This document shows positions 1 to 9,463 of a stretch of DNA of 64,000 nt, in pieces; the first letter of the stretch is position 1; each line of letters starts with the position of its first letter. This stretch comes from Amycolatopsis albispora (GTDB lineage: Bacteria > Actinomycetota > Actinomycetes > Mycobacteriales > Pseudonocardiaceae), in NCBI RefSeq assembly GCF_003312875.1, contig NZ_CP015163.1, positions 3,534,001-3,598,000 on the forward strand, read 5' to 3'. The translations under genes were made by a program, and so were the position numbers. The notes beneath the pieces are model-generated. The model was not told the DNA's origin. It was given only the letters and a program-made list of their open reading frames with translations, and ran no database searches.

Positions 1-1393
1 ACGCCTCGCTGAGCAGCTTGATCTCGTCGACGCCTTCGGGCCGGTCCTTTTCCGGGACCGCGTCCCAGATGGCCAGCGCCTGCTCGGTGTGCTTGAGCGC
101 GGACGCCGGCGCGCCGAGCCCCTCGGCTTCGGTGGCCGCGCGCTTGGACGCGGCCAAGGCCGTGGGCAGGTCGTTGCTCTCCAGGCTGTGGTAGGCCAGC
201 AGCGCGTACCCACCGCGGGTTTCCGGTCTGCGCCGCAGGCGGTCCGCGTACTGGGCGTGGGTCCGCGTGCGCTCCCCCGGCAGCAGGTCGCCGTAGACGG
301 CTTCGCGCAGCAGCGCGTGCCGGAACAGGTAGAACTTCTTGTCCACCACCAGAACGTGGTGCTGCACGGCTTCACGCAGCGCCTCGTCCAGCGCGAGTTC
401 GTCCAAACCGGACAGATCGTTCAGCACGGCGTGCGAGACCCCGCCGTTGGCCACCGAGATCAGCCGCAGCACCCGGCGCGTCTCCGCGGACAGCCGCTCC
501 ACCCTGGACAGCAGCACCTCGGCCAGCCCGGTCGGCAGGTCGGAACCGTCGTCCCCGCACGAGGCGATCAGCTCCTCGAGAAAGAACGGGTTGCCCTGCG
601 ACCGCTCGATCAGCTCGGTGATCACCTCGGGTGACAGCGTGGACTCGGCCAGCGCGGCGACGAACTGGCGGGCGTCGGCCTCGGAGAACGGCGTCAGGTC
701 GATCCGCTCCACGCTGGCCAGCCGGACCAGCTCGGACAGCAGCGGCCGCAGCGGGTGGCGCCGGTGCACGTCCTCCTCGCGGTAGCTGGCCACCACCAGC
801 AGCCGCTGCGCGCGCAGGCGGGACAGCAGGAACGACAACAGGTTGCGGGTCGAGCCGTCGGCCCAGTGCAGGTCCTCCAGCAGCAGCACCACCGGGGTGC
901 GCTCGGACAGCTCGGTGAGCAGGCCGAGCACCGCGTCGAACAGCTGGAGCTGGCCGAGGTCGCGCTCGGCCCGCACCGGGCCCATCGTCTCGTGGTCGCT
1001 GGCCGACACCGGCGTGTACTCCGCGCTCGGCGGCAGCACCGTGCCCAGCTGCGGCAGCAGCCTGCCGAGCGCGTGGCGCACGCGCAGCGCGTCGGCCACC
1101 GCGCTGTCCCCCGAGGTGGCCAGCGGGGTCAGCGCCTCGGCGAAGGGCAGGTAGGGCAGGCCGCCCTCGCGCACGTCCAGGCAGCGGCCGGTGAGCACCA
1201 GCGCGCCCCGGCTCGCCGCGTGCTCCCCCAGCTCCGTCAGCACGCGGGTCTTGCCGACCCCCGCGTCCCCCGACAACAGCACGGCGCCGGCTTCGTTGCG
1301 CTCGGCACGGGCGAGCGCGGCACGAAGCCGGCGCATTTCACTGGTCCGCGCGACGAGCGGGATTCCGGATCCGAGACGGGGCACGGTCTGCAT
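1..1393 (-). CDS. LuxR-type ATP-binding transcriptional regulator, truncated by window edge
   Basis: Leftward gene whose 3' part lies beyond the window; 464 codons are visible from the ATG at 1393. The N-terminal half is a STAND/AAA_16-type NTPase: a Walker A motif GDAGVGKT at residues 42-49 and a Walker B-like run VVLLLEDLHWAD near residues 157-168, followed by helical repeats. This arrangement is typical of large LAL-type LuxR regulators, whose C-terminal HTH would be off the edge, so the DNA-binding domain is inferred and not seen. Family members usually regulate secondary metabolism or sugar use. An adenylate-cyclase-fused or HTH-less ATPase is the alternative. Confidence 0.8.
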   Translation of the reverse strand, partial: MQTVPRLGSGIPLVARTSEMRRLRAALARAERNEAGAVLLSGDAGVGKTRVLTELGEHAASRGALVLTGRCLDVREGGLPYLPFAEALTPLATSGDSAVADALRVRHALGRLLPQLGTVLPPSAEYTPVSASDHETMGPVRAERDLGQLQLFDAVLGLLTELSERTPVVLLLEDLHWADGSTRNLLSFLLSRLRAQRLLVVASYREEDVHRRHPLRPLLSELVRLASVERIDLTPFSEADARQFVAALAESTLSPEVITELIERSQGNPFFLEELIASCGDDGSDLPTGLAEVLLSRVERLSAETRRVLRLISVANGGVSHAVLNDLSGLDELALDEALREAVQHHVLVVDKKFYLFRHALLREAVYGDLLPGERTRTHAQYADRLRRRPETRGGYALLAYHSLESNDLPTALAASKRAATEAEGLGAPASALKHTEQALAIWDAVPEKDRPEGVDEIKLLSEA

Positions 1394-1464
1394 TGTGGCC
1401 TACCCGCGGTCCCGGAGCCCTGTGGTTTTCGCTCGTGGCGTGGCGCCTGTGGCGCTCATCGCGG

Positions 1465-1647
1465 TTACGCGGCGGCGTCGTGCGACCCGTCCCGCTGCTG
1501 CGGTATGTGTACCCGTGGCTTGCTGCTCAGCCAGCGGTACGGCCTGGTCGAGCGCACCACCCTGGTCAGCCTGCCCGCGCGGCGCAGCTCGTCGGTGCGG
1601 TAGGCGACCTCGGCCTGCACGGCGTCCCACATCCAGTCGGTCCTCAT
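1465..1647 (-). CDS. small basic hypothetical protein (60 aa)
   Basis: A 60-residue ORF starting at the ATG at 1647, preceded by GAGGAGAAC, a good ribosome-binding site at the right distance. The protein begins MRTDWMWDAV and is rich in Arg; it has no signal peptide or membrane segment. It lies 71 bp upstream of the LuxR-type regulator on the same strand and could be co-transcribed. Not recognised as a named family; the strong Shine-Dalgarno sequence is the main reason to believe it is translated. Confidence 0.5.
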   Translation of the reverse strand: MRTDWMWDAVQAEVAYRTDELRRAGRLTRVVRSTRPYRWLSSKPRVHIPQQRDGSHDAAA

Positions 1648-1744
1648 GGCGTTCTCCTCTGTTCCCGGTCTCTTCTGCCGAGTCTCAGAGTCGTGCTGAG
1701 GGGTGCCCGCCGGCATCGGACGATCACGCAGTCCGGACACGACT

Positions 1745-1793
1745 CGGCCCCTTACTCCCGCCATGCCCCAGGGTCGGCGGGGGTAAGGGGCCG
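1745..1793 (-). terminator. intrinsic terminator of the XRE-DUF397 operon
   Basis: An 18-bp stem (1745-1762 with 1776-1793, one G-U pair) and 13-nt loop, starting 12 bp after the DUF397 stop codon. There is no T-run, as is common for terminators in GC-rich actinobacteria. Confidence 0.7.
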
Positions 1794-1805
1794 GTGCGGC
1801 TGGGT

Positions 1806-2012
1806 TCAGCTGGGGTCGAGGCTGCCGGCACGCGTGGCGTCCAGCAGCCCCTGCCAGCCCCGGGAGCTGAAGGAGAGCAGACCGCCCTCGACGTCCTTCG
1901 AGTCGCGGACGGCGGCGCCGTCACGGGTGAATGCGATTTCGACGCAGTCATTGCCACCACCGCTGTGGCTGCTCTTGCGCCATCGGGTCAGGAATTCAGG
2001 GTTCTCGGACAT
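1806..2012 (-). CDS. DUF397 domain-containing protein
   Basis: A 68-residue protein with the DUF397 pattern: WRKSSHSGGGNDCVE near residues 11-25, VRDSK at about 35-39 and a C-terminal Trp motif. The ATG at 2012 is chosen because AAGGAG lies 8 nt upstream; an in-frame GTG at 2021 is too close to that site. DUF397 proteins in actinomycetes are almost always encoded beside an XRE-family regulator, as here (12-bp gap), and resemble the ScrA/BldB-associated sporulation and antibiotic control pairs. The pair is sometimes described as toxin-antitoxin-like; the biochemical role is unknown. Confidence 0.88.
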   Translation of the reverse strand: MSENPEFLTRWRKSSHSGGGNDCVEIAFTRDGAAVRDSKDVEGGLLSFSSRGWQGLLDATRAGSLDPS

Positions 2013-2024
2013 GGTCCCCACTCC

Positions 2025-2933
2025 TTACTTTGCTTGCTCCGCACCCAGCCGATCGGCCGACTCGGCGATGAGTTCGACCGAGTCATCCGGTTTCAAGGCA
2101 GTGGCACGCAGGTGATCGAACATGAGGGTATAGCGGCGCACATCATCCGGCATCTCCAGGTAAAGGCCGCTGGAAGTGCTGTCCACGTAAACTACGTCCG
2201 GATCTGCCTGCTCCGGAAAACCGAGGATGAGAAACGGTCCCTCCATTCCCGGATGAGCGCCCGCACCGAACGGCACCACCTGGAGCGTCACGTGCGGCAG
2301 CCGCGCCACTTCGAGCAACCGGGAAACCTGTTCCGCCATCACTTCGCACCCGCCGACCCGCCGGTGCAGCACCGCCTCGTCGATCACCGCCCAGTACTCC
2401 GGTGGTGAGGGATCGGTGAGCAGTTCCTGGCGGGCCATCCGCGCCGCGACCCGGCGCTTGAGCTCGGTCTCGTCGGCGTCCGGGCGCAGCGCGCGGATCA
2501 CCGTCCGCGCGTAGCGCTCGGTCTGCAGCAGGCCGGGCACGAGCAGCGCCTGGTAGGCGCGCAGGGAGCTGGCGTCGGCTTCCAGGCCGACGAAGGTGCC
2601 GGTGAAGACCTCGTTGTAGGCGTGCCACCAGCCGCGCTTGCGGGCCTCCCTGGCGAGCTGGACCAGCGCCTCGCGCTCGTCGCCGACCAGGCCGTAGAGC
2701 TCCAGCATGTCGCGGACGTCGCGCGGGGTGACACCGACGTGCCCGGTCTCGATCCGGCTGATCTTCGACGCGGAGCACTCAAGCTTCTCGCCGACCTCGT
2801 CGATGGTCAGCTCGGCGGCCTCCCGGAGGCGGCGCAGTTCGCCGGCCAGCCGGCGGCGGCGAACGGTCGGCCCCTGTCCTCGCGCCACTGCCCCACCTCC
2901 ACTGTGTTCCGCACTTGCCGATGTCCCAGTCAT
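2025..2933 (-). CDS. XRE-family HTH regulator with DUF5753 domain
   Basis: 302 residues. The N-terminal helix-turn-helix spans about residues 28-85 (LRRLREAAELTIDEVGEKL, then SASKISRIETG), and the rest is a DUF5753 domain with the characteristic LVPGLLQTERYAR motif near residue 133 and a QVVPFGAGAH stretch. This is the Scr1 / DUF397-partner family of actinobacterial regulators. It is the first gene of a two-gene operon with the DUF397 protein and is probably autoregulated from the 187-bp intergenic region upstream, which also faces a rightward gene. Confidence 0.9.
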   Translation of the reverse strand: MTGTSASAEHSGGGAVARGQGPTVRRRRLAGELRRLREAAELTIDEVGEKLECSASKISRIETGHVGVTPRDVRDMLELYGLVGDEREALVQLAREARKRGWWHAYNEVFTGTFVGLEADASSLRAYQALLVPGLLQTERYARTVIRALRPDADETELKRRVAARMARQELLTDPSPPEYWAVIDEAVLHRRVGGCEVMAEQVSRLLEVARLPHVTLQVVPFGAGAHPGMEGPFLILGFPEQADPDVVYVDSTSSGLYLEMPDDVRRYTLMFDHLRATALKPDDSVELIAESADRLGAEQAK

Positions 2934-3120
2934 ATCTAACCAGCCGCCCAGACTCGCCGTGATGAATTGACTACTTCAATTTCGCCCGCGTCCCCAGATG
3001 GTGGACTGCAAATTGCACATTGCCGTTGTACGCTCGCAGTGTGCTCCATTTCCGGGCCGGGAGCCAGTGCCTCGGGCAAAATTCGGAGAAGACCACTTAC
3101 GGGGAGGGGTCGGGGACGCC

Positions 3121-3483
3121 GTGGGTCACCCTGAGCTGAACATCGTGAACCCTTTAGCCGCCATTGTGGAACTTCGGCTGACCGACCTCACCCGATCGGC
3201 GGGCACCGACGATCCGCAAGTCGCCGCCTGGGTAGCACGCCACGAAATCCCGGTTCTGGCCGACGCGTTGCGCGCGGTGCTCGCGGAGCACCGGACGGAC
3301 GCCCGCGGCCGCTGCGTGGCGTGCCGGGGCCGCCGATGGCGCCGGTGGCGAAACCCTCACCCACCCGTGCCGTGTCGCGCTTACGTGGCAGCGCGGCTCG
3401 CCCTCGGAGACGGCCTCCCGGCGGAAATCACCCGCCCGGCGCAACGGCGACGACACCGCAAACGCCCGGCCGGGGGCGAGTAA
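3121..3483 (+). CDS. small conserved-type hypothetical protein with Cys-rich Arg/Trp motif
   Basis: 120 residues from GTG 3121, chosen because GGGGAGGGG sits about 12 nt upstream; an in-frame ATG at 2998 has no ribosome-binding site. The protein has a helical N-terminal half and a C-terminal RCVACRGRRWRRWRNP...PVPCRAY stretch, so CxxC plus a further Cys separated by Arg/Trp, which could bind zinc or nucleic acid. Small proteins of this shape are common in Pseudonocardiales near XRE-DUF397 pairs. It is divergent from the XRE gene. No function is proposed. Confidence 0.55.
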   Translation: MGHPELNIVNPLAAIVELRLTDLTRSAGTDDPQVAAWVARHEIPVLADALRAVLAEHRTDARGRCVACRGRRWRRWRNPHPPVPCRAYVAARLALGDGLPAEITRPAQRRRHRKRPAGGE

Positions 3484-3560
3484 GGCCCCTCGGAGACGCG
3501 CCCAGCCCGCCTGCTCGGGCAGCCCGACGCGACCATGCCGCCCTCCCAGGCGTGCCCCGA

Positions 3561-3616
3561 GTGTCACGAATGTGGCTTTCGAGACGTTTGGCGTCCCGAA
3601 AGCCACATTCGTGACA
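3561..3616. repeat. dispersed palindrome, copy A (convergent junction)
   Basis: Inverted repeat with 26-nt arms and a 5-nt loop (TTTGG), one A-C mismatch, containing the core GAATGTGGCTTTC and its complement. It lies between the rightward small gene ending at 3483 and the leftward thioesterase ending at 3705, so it is probably a bidirectional terminator. It is one of six related copies in the window. Confidence 0.9.
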
Positions 3617-3704
3617 CCCCACCGCCACAGCGGAGGCCACCGTGTCCGTCGAGGACGCCGTGTCCATCGAGGACGCTCGGCGGGTCAGCGAACGGCTCGG
3701 CGGC

Positions 3705-4610
3705 TCACAGGACGCGTAGCAGGCCTTCCTGCACCACCGTCGCGATGAGGGTGCCGTCGGCGGCGAAGAAGCGGCCGGTGGCCAGTGCCCGCGCGTTCGA
3801 GGCGGACGGCGACTCGGTGTCGTAGAGGAACCATTCGTCGGCCCGGAACGGGCGGTGGAACCACATCGCGTGGTCCAGGCTGGCGCCGAGCACCTTGTCC
3901 AGCTCCCAGTACGCGCCGTGCCTGGCCAGCGGGGAGTCCAGCAGGGTCATGTCCGACGCATACGCCAGCACGCAGACGTGCAGCAACTGGTCGTCCGGCA
4001 GGGTGCCGTCGGCGCGCATCCACACCTGGTTGCGCGTGGCCGGGCTCCCGGTACCGCGGGTGACCCACGGCGGGTCGTTGACGTAACGCAGGTCGATCGG
4101 CCGCGGCCGGCTGTGCAGGCCCTCCAGTGCGGGGTAACCCTCGATCCGCTCCTGCACGGTCGGCAGCGTCTCGGGCGCGGGCACGTCGGGCATCTCGTCG
4201 GCGTGCTCGATGCCCGGCTCCGCCTTCTGGAACGATGCCGACAACGCGAAGATCGCCTTGCCGTGCTGCACCGCGACCACCCGGCGGGTGGTGAACGAGC
4301 GCCCGTCGCGGATGCGGTCTACCTCGTAGACGATCGGCACCCGCGGATCACCGCCGCGGATGAAGTACGCGTGCAGCGAGTGCACCGTGCGCTCGGACGG
4401 CACCGTGCGCCCGGCCGCGACCAGCGCCTGCCCGGCGACCTGCCCGCCGAACACCCGCACCGGCGAGTGCGGCGGGCTGACGCCGCGGAAGATGTTCTCC
4501 TCGATCCGCTCCAGGTCGAGCAGGGAGACCAGGCGGTCGAGCACCACCTGGCCGCCCTGGCCGACGTTGTTGTCCAGCTCGGTGGCGGCGGCTCGGGCGA
4601 CCTCAGTCAT
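3705..4610 (-). CDS. tesB: acyl-CoA thioesterase II
   Basis: 301 residues. Double hot-dog thioesterase that hydrolyses medium- and long-chain acyl-CoA to free fatty acid and CoA. The N-terminal hot-dog begins at LDLERIEENIFRG and contains FGGQVAGQAL; the second hot-dog holds VLAYASDMTLLDSPL, which includes the catalytic Asp of TesB. Length matches the family (about 285-300). The start at ATG 4610 fits the usual N-terminus; a longer start at 4637 adds 9 residues without homology. It ends 42 bp before the pyruvate kinase stop and may be read through from it. Confidence 0.92.
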   Translation of the reverse strand: MTEVARAAATELDNNVGQGGQVVLDRLVSLLDLERIEENIFRGVSPPHSPVRVFGGQVAGQALVAAGRTVPSERTVHSLHAYFIRGGDPRVPIVYEVDRIRDGRSFTTRRVVAVQHGKAIFALSASFQKAEPGIEHADEMPDVPAPETLPTVQERIEGYPALEGLHSRPRPIDLRYVNDPPWVTRGTGSPATRNQVWMRADGTLPDDQLLHVCVLAYASDMTLLDSPLARHGAYWELDKVLGASLDHAMWFHRPFRADEWFLYDTESPSASNARALATGRFFAADGTLIATVVQEGLLRVL

Positions 4611-4652
4611 GCCGGAAACCCTATCCCGGCAAAGCACGCATCCGGGATGCGC

Positions 4653-6077
4653 TCAGGCGTGATCGTCTTCACCGAGGCGGTGCACGCGGATCAGGTTGGT
4701 GGAACCGACCGTGCCCGGCGGGGACCCGGCCACGATCACCACCAGGTCGCCCGGCTGGTAGCGGTCCATCTCGACCATGGCGTGGTCGACCTGCTGGATC
4801 ATCTGGTCGGTGGAGCCCACCTTCGGCACGATCCTGGTGGCGGTGCCCCAGGTCAGCGCGAGCTGGCTGCGCACGCTCTCCTCCGGGGTGAAGGCCAGCA
4901 GCGGCAGCCGGGTGTGCAGCCGGGCCAGCCGCCGCACGGTGTCACCGGACTGGGTGAAGGCGACCAGCGCCTTGGCGTTGAGCCGCTCGCCGATGTCGCG
5001 GGCGGCGTAGGAGATCACGCCGCGCTTGGTCCGCGGCACGTGGCTCAGCGGCGGGACCTGCGGCGAGTCGGTCTCCACCGCCTGGATGATCTTGGCCATG
5101 GTGGCCACCGACTCCACCGGGTAGCGGCCGACGCTGGTCTCACCGGACAGCATCACCGCGTCGGTGCCGTCGAGCACCGCGTTGGCCACGTCGGAGGCCT
5201 CGGCGCGGGTCGGCCGGGAGTTGCTGATCATCGAGTCGAGCATCTGGGTGGCCACGATCACCGGCTTGGCGTTCTCGCGGGCGATCTGGATGGCGCGCTT
5301 CTGCACCAGCGGGACCTGCTCGAGCGGCAGCTCCACGCCCAGGTCACCACGCGCGACCATGACCCCGTCGAAGGCCAGCACGATGGCTTCGAGGTTGTAG
5401 ACCGCCTCGGGCTTCTCCAGCTTGGCGATCACCGGCACGCGGCCCTTGCCGACCCGGTCCATCACCTGGTGCACCTGGTCGATGTCGGCGGGCGAGCGGA
5501 CGAACGACAGCGCCACGAAGTCCACGCCCAGGTGCATCGCGAACTCGAGGTCCTCGATGTCCTTCTCGGACATGGCGGGCACGGACACGTCCATGCCGGG
5601 CAGCGAGACGCCCTTGTTGTTGCTGACCGGGCCGCCCTCGGTGACCTCGCAGACCACGTCCTGGCCGTCGACCTCCTGGACCACCAGGCCGACCTTGCCG
5701 TCGTCGACCAGCAGGCGGTCACCGGGCTTGGCGTCGTTCGCGAGGCCCTTGTAGGTGGTGGAGACGCGCTCGTGGGTCCCGGCCACGTCCTCCACGGTGA
5801 TGCGCACGATGTCGCCGTTGCGCCACTCGACCGGGCCGTTGGCGAAGGTGCCCAGGCGGATCTTGGGGCCCTGGAGGTCGGCGAGAATGCCGACCGCGCG
5901 CCCGGTCTCCGCCGCCGCCGCCCGGACGACGTCGTAGACCTCCTTGTGGTCGCCGTGAGTGCCGTGGCTGAAGTTCATCCTCGCCACGTCCATCCCGGCG
6001 TCGACGAGGGCCCGCACCTTCTCCGGGCTGGCGGTCGCGGGGCCAAGGGTACAAACGATCTTCGCGCGTCGGCTCAC
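4653..6077 (-). CDS. pyk: pyruvate kinase
   Basis: 474 residues; converts phosphoenolpyruvate and ADP to pyruvate and ATP in the last step of glycolysis. The start MSRRAKIVCTLGPAT is the family N-terminus. The active-site segment VIAKLEKPEAV holds the catalytic Lys, VARGDLGVELPLEQVPLVQK holds the metal-binding region, and MISNSRPTRAEASDVANAV is the potassium/phosphoenolpyruvate region. Full length for a bacterial Pyk without the extra C-terminal domain. It shares the window with phosphofructokinase, but the two are not in one operon. Confidence 0.97.
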   Translation of the reverse strand: MSRRAKIVCTLGPATASPEKVRALVDAGMDVARMNFSHGTHGDHKEVYDVVRAAAAETGRAVGILADLQGPKIRLGTFANGPVEWRNGDIVRITVEDVAGTHERVSTTYKGLANDAKPGDRLLVDDGKVGLVVQEVDGQDVVCEVTEGGPVSNNKGVSLPGMDVSVPAMSEKDIEDLEFAMHLGVDFVALSFVRSPADIDQVHQVMDRVGKGRVPVIAKLEKPEAVYNLEAIVLAFDGVMVARGDLGVELPLEQVPLVQKRAIQIARENAKPVIVATQMLDSMISNSRPTRAEASDVANAVLDGTDAVMLSGETSVGRYPVESVATMAKIIQAVETDSPQVPPLSHVPRTKRGVISYAARDIGERLNAKALVAFTQSGDTVRRLARLHTRLPLLAFTPEESVRSQLALTWGTATRIVPKVGSTDQMIQQVDHAMVEMDRYQPGDLVVIVAGSPPGTVGSTNLIRVHRLGEDDHA

Positions 6078-6187
6078 GTTCAGACAGCGTAGACCCTTAT
6101 CGCGGCCACGTCTTTACCGATCCCGAGACCGATTCAACCTGTTTCTTTCCGTGTTCGCTCGGTAGTAACCCTTTGTATGCTCCGACG

Positions 6188-7285
6188 GTGCTCAAGGCGC
6201 TGGCGGTGCTGGTGGCCGTGGCCCTCGTGTCCTGCGCGCCCGGCCCCGCGCCACCGCCGCCCGCCTGGTCGGAGCTGACCACGCCGTCACCCGGAGCACG
6301 CGTCCTCGGGTTCACCCGATCGGGTGAGGAGATCCTGCTCACCGGGTCGCTGCCGGGGTCGGACGGCCGTGCGCCCGCGGCCTGGCTGGGCACCCCGGAC
6401 ACCGGCTGGCGGCCGCTGCCGCTGCACACCGCGGGTGGATACGGCGGGCAGGCCGAACTGATCGAGCCGTCGGCGGCGGACGGCAGGCTGCTCGCGCTCG
6501 GCCGCGCCTTCGGCGGCGCGCACGGCAGCGCGCGACTGACCCTCTGGTCCGGCGACGCGGCCGGGCTCACCGACCACCCTCAGCCCTTCGAACTGCTCGG
6601 CGGCCCGCGCGCGATGGCGGTCAACGGCACCGCGACCACCCCGGCGGCGTCCGTGCTCTCCGGGCAGTGGGACCACCCGGCCACCGGCCCCGGCGCCGCG
6701 CTGTGGACCTCGCCGGACGGTCAGGCGTGGTCCCGGCTCGACGATGAACCGGCATTGCTCAGTTCGCCCGGCGCGCAGACCCGCGCGCTCGGCGTCGCGG
6801 CGGCCGGTTCGCGGTTCACCGCCGTCGGGGACGTGCGTGCCGACCGGCGGTTCTCCCCTCTGGTCTGGACCTCCGAGAACGGCCGGAACTGGCAGCGGAC
6901 CGAACTCCCCCGGCCCGCCGGTGCGACCGACGTGACCGCCACGCGGGTCGCCTGCGCGGACACGGCGTGCGTGGTGGCCGGGCTGTCCCGGTCGGACACC
7001 CAGCGAATGGCGTGCTGGCGGTCGGCGCCCGGCGGGAGCTGGTCGCTGGCGGAGGGGCCGGGCCTCGATCCCGCGCAGCTGCCCGAAATCACCGGCCTCG
7101 CCTTCGCCGGGGAACACGTGCTCACCACCGGCAGGATCGGCGGTCAGGCTCGCTTGTGGACCGGCTGCGGCACGGAGATGGCCCTGCCGGAAGCGGCCCC
7201 GCAGGCCGTCGCTTTCCCGCTCGGCAACCGGATTCTGCTGTCCACCGGCGAAAAACTGTGGCTCAGCGGCGAGGCAGCTGGCTGA
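6188..7285 (+). CDS. putative lipoprotein with repeat (BNR/propeller-like) fold
   Basis: 365 residues from GTG 6188; a TTG at 6173 is an alternative. The first 16 residues form a short lipoprotein signal (LKALAVLVAVALVSC, lipobox Cys at about residue 16), so the mature protein is probably membrane-anchored outside the cell. The remainder has repeating motifs such as LWTSPDGQAWSRL and VWTSENGRNWQR, the Asp-box-like repeats of sialidase/photosystem-II-stability-type propellers. No catalytic residues were identified. The last 23 bp overlap the convergent DUF2461 gene. Confidence 0.75.
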   Translation: MLKALAVLVAVALVSCAPGPAPPPPAWSELTTPSPGARVLGFTRSGEEILLTGSLPGSDGRAPAAWLGTPDTGWRPLPLHTAGGYGGQAELIEPSAADGRLLALGRAFGGAHGSARLTLWSGDAAGLTDHPQPFELLGGPRAMAVNGTATTPAASVLSGQWDHPATGPGAALWTSPDGQAWSRLDDEPALLSSPGAQTRALGVAAAGSRFTAVGDVRADRRFSPLVWTSENGRNWQRTELPRPAGATDVTATRVACADTACVVAGLSRSDTQRMACWRSAPGGSWSLAEGPGLDPAQLPEITGLAFAGEHVLTTGRIGGQARLWTGCGTEMALPEAAPQAVAFPLGNRILLSTGEKLWLSGEAAG

Positions 7286-7952
7286 CGCCGACGTGGTCGC
7301 GGGCCCACTCGTTGAACGCGCGCACCTGCCGCCACGACTTGCGGACCCGGTCCAGACAACCGCGTTCGTGCAGCGTGTCGTCCGGCTCCCAGAGCTTCAC
7401 CGCGTAGAGCGACTTGTGCCGCAGCAGGTCGATGCGCGGGTGGTCGGCGTCGTATCCGCGCGGCTTGGTCTTCAGCGCCTCACCCTTGATCTCCCAGCCC
7501 TGCTTGCGCAGCTTGGCCAGGATGCGCTCCAGCTCGGGGCCGTGCGGCTCGGTGTCCACCGCGCGCCGGAAGTTCGCCAGCTGGTCGGTGGCCAGGTGGA
7601 AGCAGCCGCCGCCGACGCGCAGCCCCGCCGAGCTGATCTCCACGTAGTACGCGCCACCGCCGCGGCCCTGCTCGATCACGCCACCGCAGTGCGTCTTGTA
7701 CGGCCGCTTGTCCTTCGCGAACCGCACGTCCCGGTGCGGCCGGAAGACCTTGCCCTTGCCGAAGCCGTCGGAGAACTCCGCGTCCAGCTCGGTCAGCAGC
7801 GCCTCCATCGGGGCGCGCACGTCCTCGCGATAGGTGCGGAGATTGTCCTCCCAGTACGGCTTCGAGTTGTCGACCACCAGTCCGTCGTAGAAGTCGATCG
7901 CGTATTCGCCGAAGCCCGTGAACGTCACCCGCGCACCATAATCGGTGCCCAC
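7263..7952 (-). CDS. DUF2461 domain-containing protein
   Basis: 229 residues from GTG 7952. The DUF2461 pattern is clear: an N-terminal FYDGLVVDNSKPYWEDN, then DVRFAKDKRPYKTHCG, AYYVEISSAGLRVGGGCFHL and a C-terminal basic tail. Members of this family (TIGR02453) are widespread single-copy proteins of unknown function. It overlaps the 3' end of the convergent lipoprotein gene by 23 bp and its promoter region abuts the chitinase terminator. Confidence 0.93.
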   Translation of the reverse strand: MGTDYGARVTFTGFGEYAIDFYDGLVVDNSKPYWEDNLRTYREDVRAPMEALLTELDAEFSDGFGKGKVFRPHRDVRFAKDKRPYKTHCGGVIEQGRGGGAYYVEISSAGLRVGGGCFHLATDQLANFRRAVDTEPHGPELERILAKLRKQGWEIKGEALKTKPRGYDADHPRIDLLRHKSLYAVKLWEPDDTLHERGCLDRVRKSWRQVRAFNEWARDHVGVSQLPRR

Positions 7953-7959
7953 GACAGAA

Positions 7960-7991
7960 AGCGGGCGGGGAACTCGGCTTCCCCGCCCGCT
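7960..7991 (-). terminator. intrinsic terminator of the chitinase gene
   Basis: A 13-bp perfect stem (7960-7972 with 7979-7991) around a 6-nt loop, 18 bp after the chitinase stop codon on the leftward strand. Confidence 0.8.
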
Positions 7992-8009
7992 CCTCGGCTA
8001 CCGCCACTG

Positions 8010-9260
<1,251 letters not shown>

Positions 9261-9317
9261 CGGTGTCCTCCGTGAGCCCGGCGGTGCCACGGTGCACCGC
9301 TCGAGCCACCAAGCTAA

Positions 9318-9354
9318 ATGGGTCTAGACCAATCCGTCAATGGTACAGACCACG
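9318..9354 (-). promoter_or_regulatory. two DasR-like operators (dre) upstream of the chitinase gene
   Basis: Site 1 (9318-9333) contains GGTCTAGACC and matches 13 of 16 positions of the Streptomyces dre consensus ACTGGTCTAGACCACT; site 2 (9339-9354) contains TGGTACAGACCA and matches 12 of 16. Direct repeats of this word are the known control element of streptomycete chitinase promoters. Confidence 0.7.
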
Positions 9355-9463
9355 GTTCGCTGAGTTGCCGGGACCGGCTACCCGGGGTCACCGGACGCCC
9401 CCGCGGGTGCACTGGAACGGCCTAGCGGCACGCTGAGCGGCAACCGACGGGAAGGAGACCGGG

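Noticed and set aside
3855..6092. 745-codon + frame opposite the thioesterase and pyruvate kinase genes
   Set aside because: Antisense shadow with low-complexity His/Val/Asp composition; both genes on the other strand are clear.
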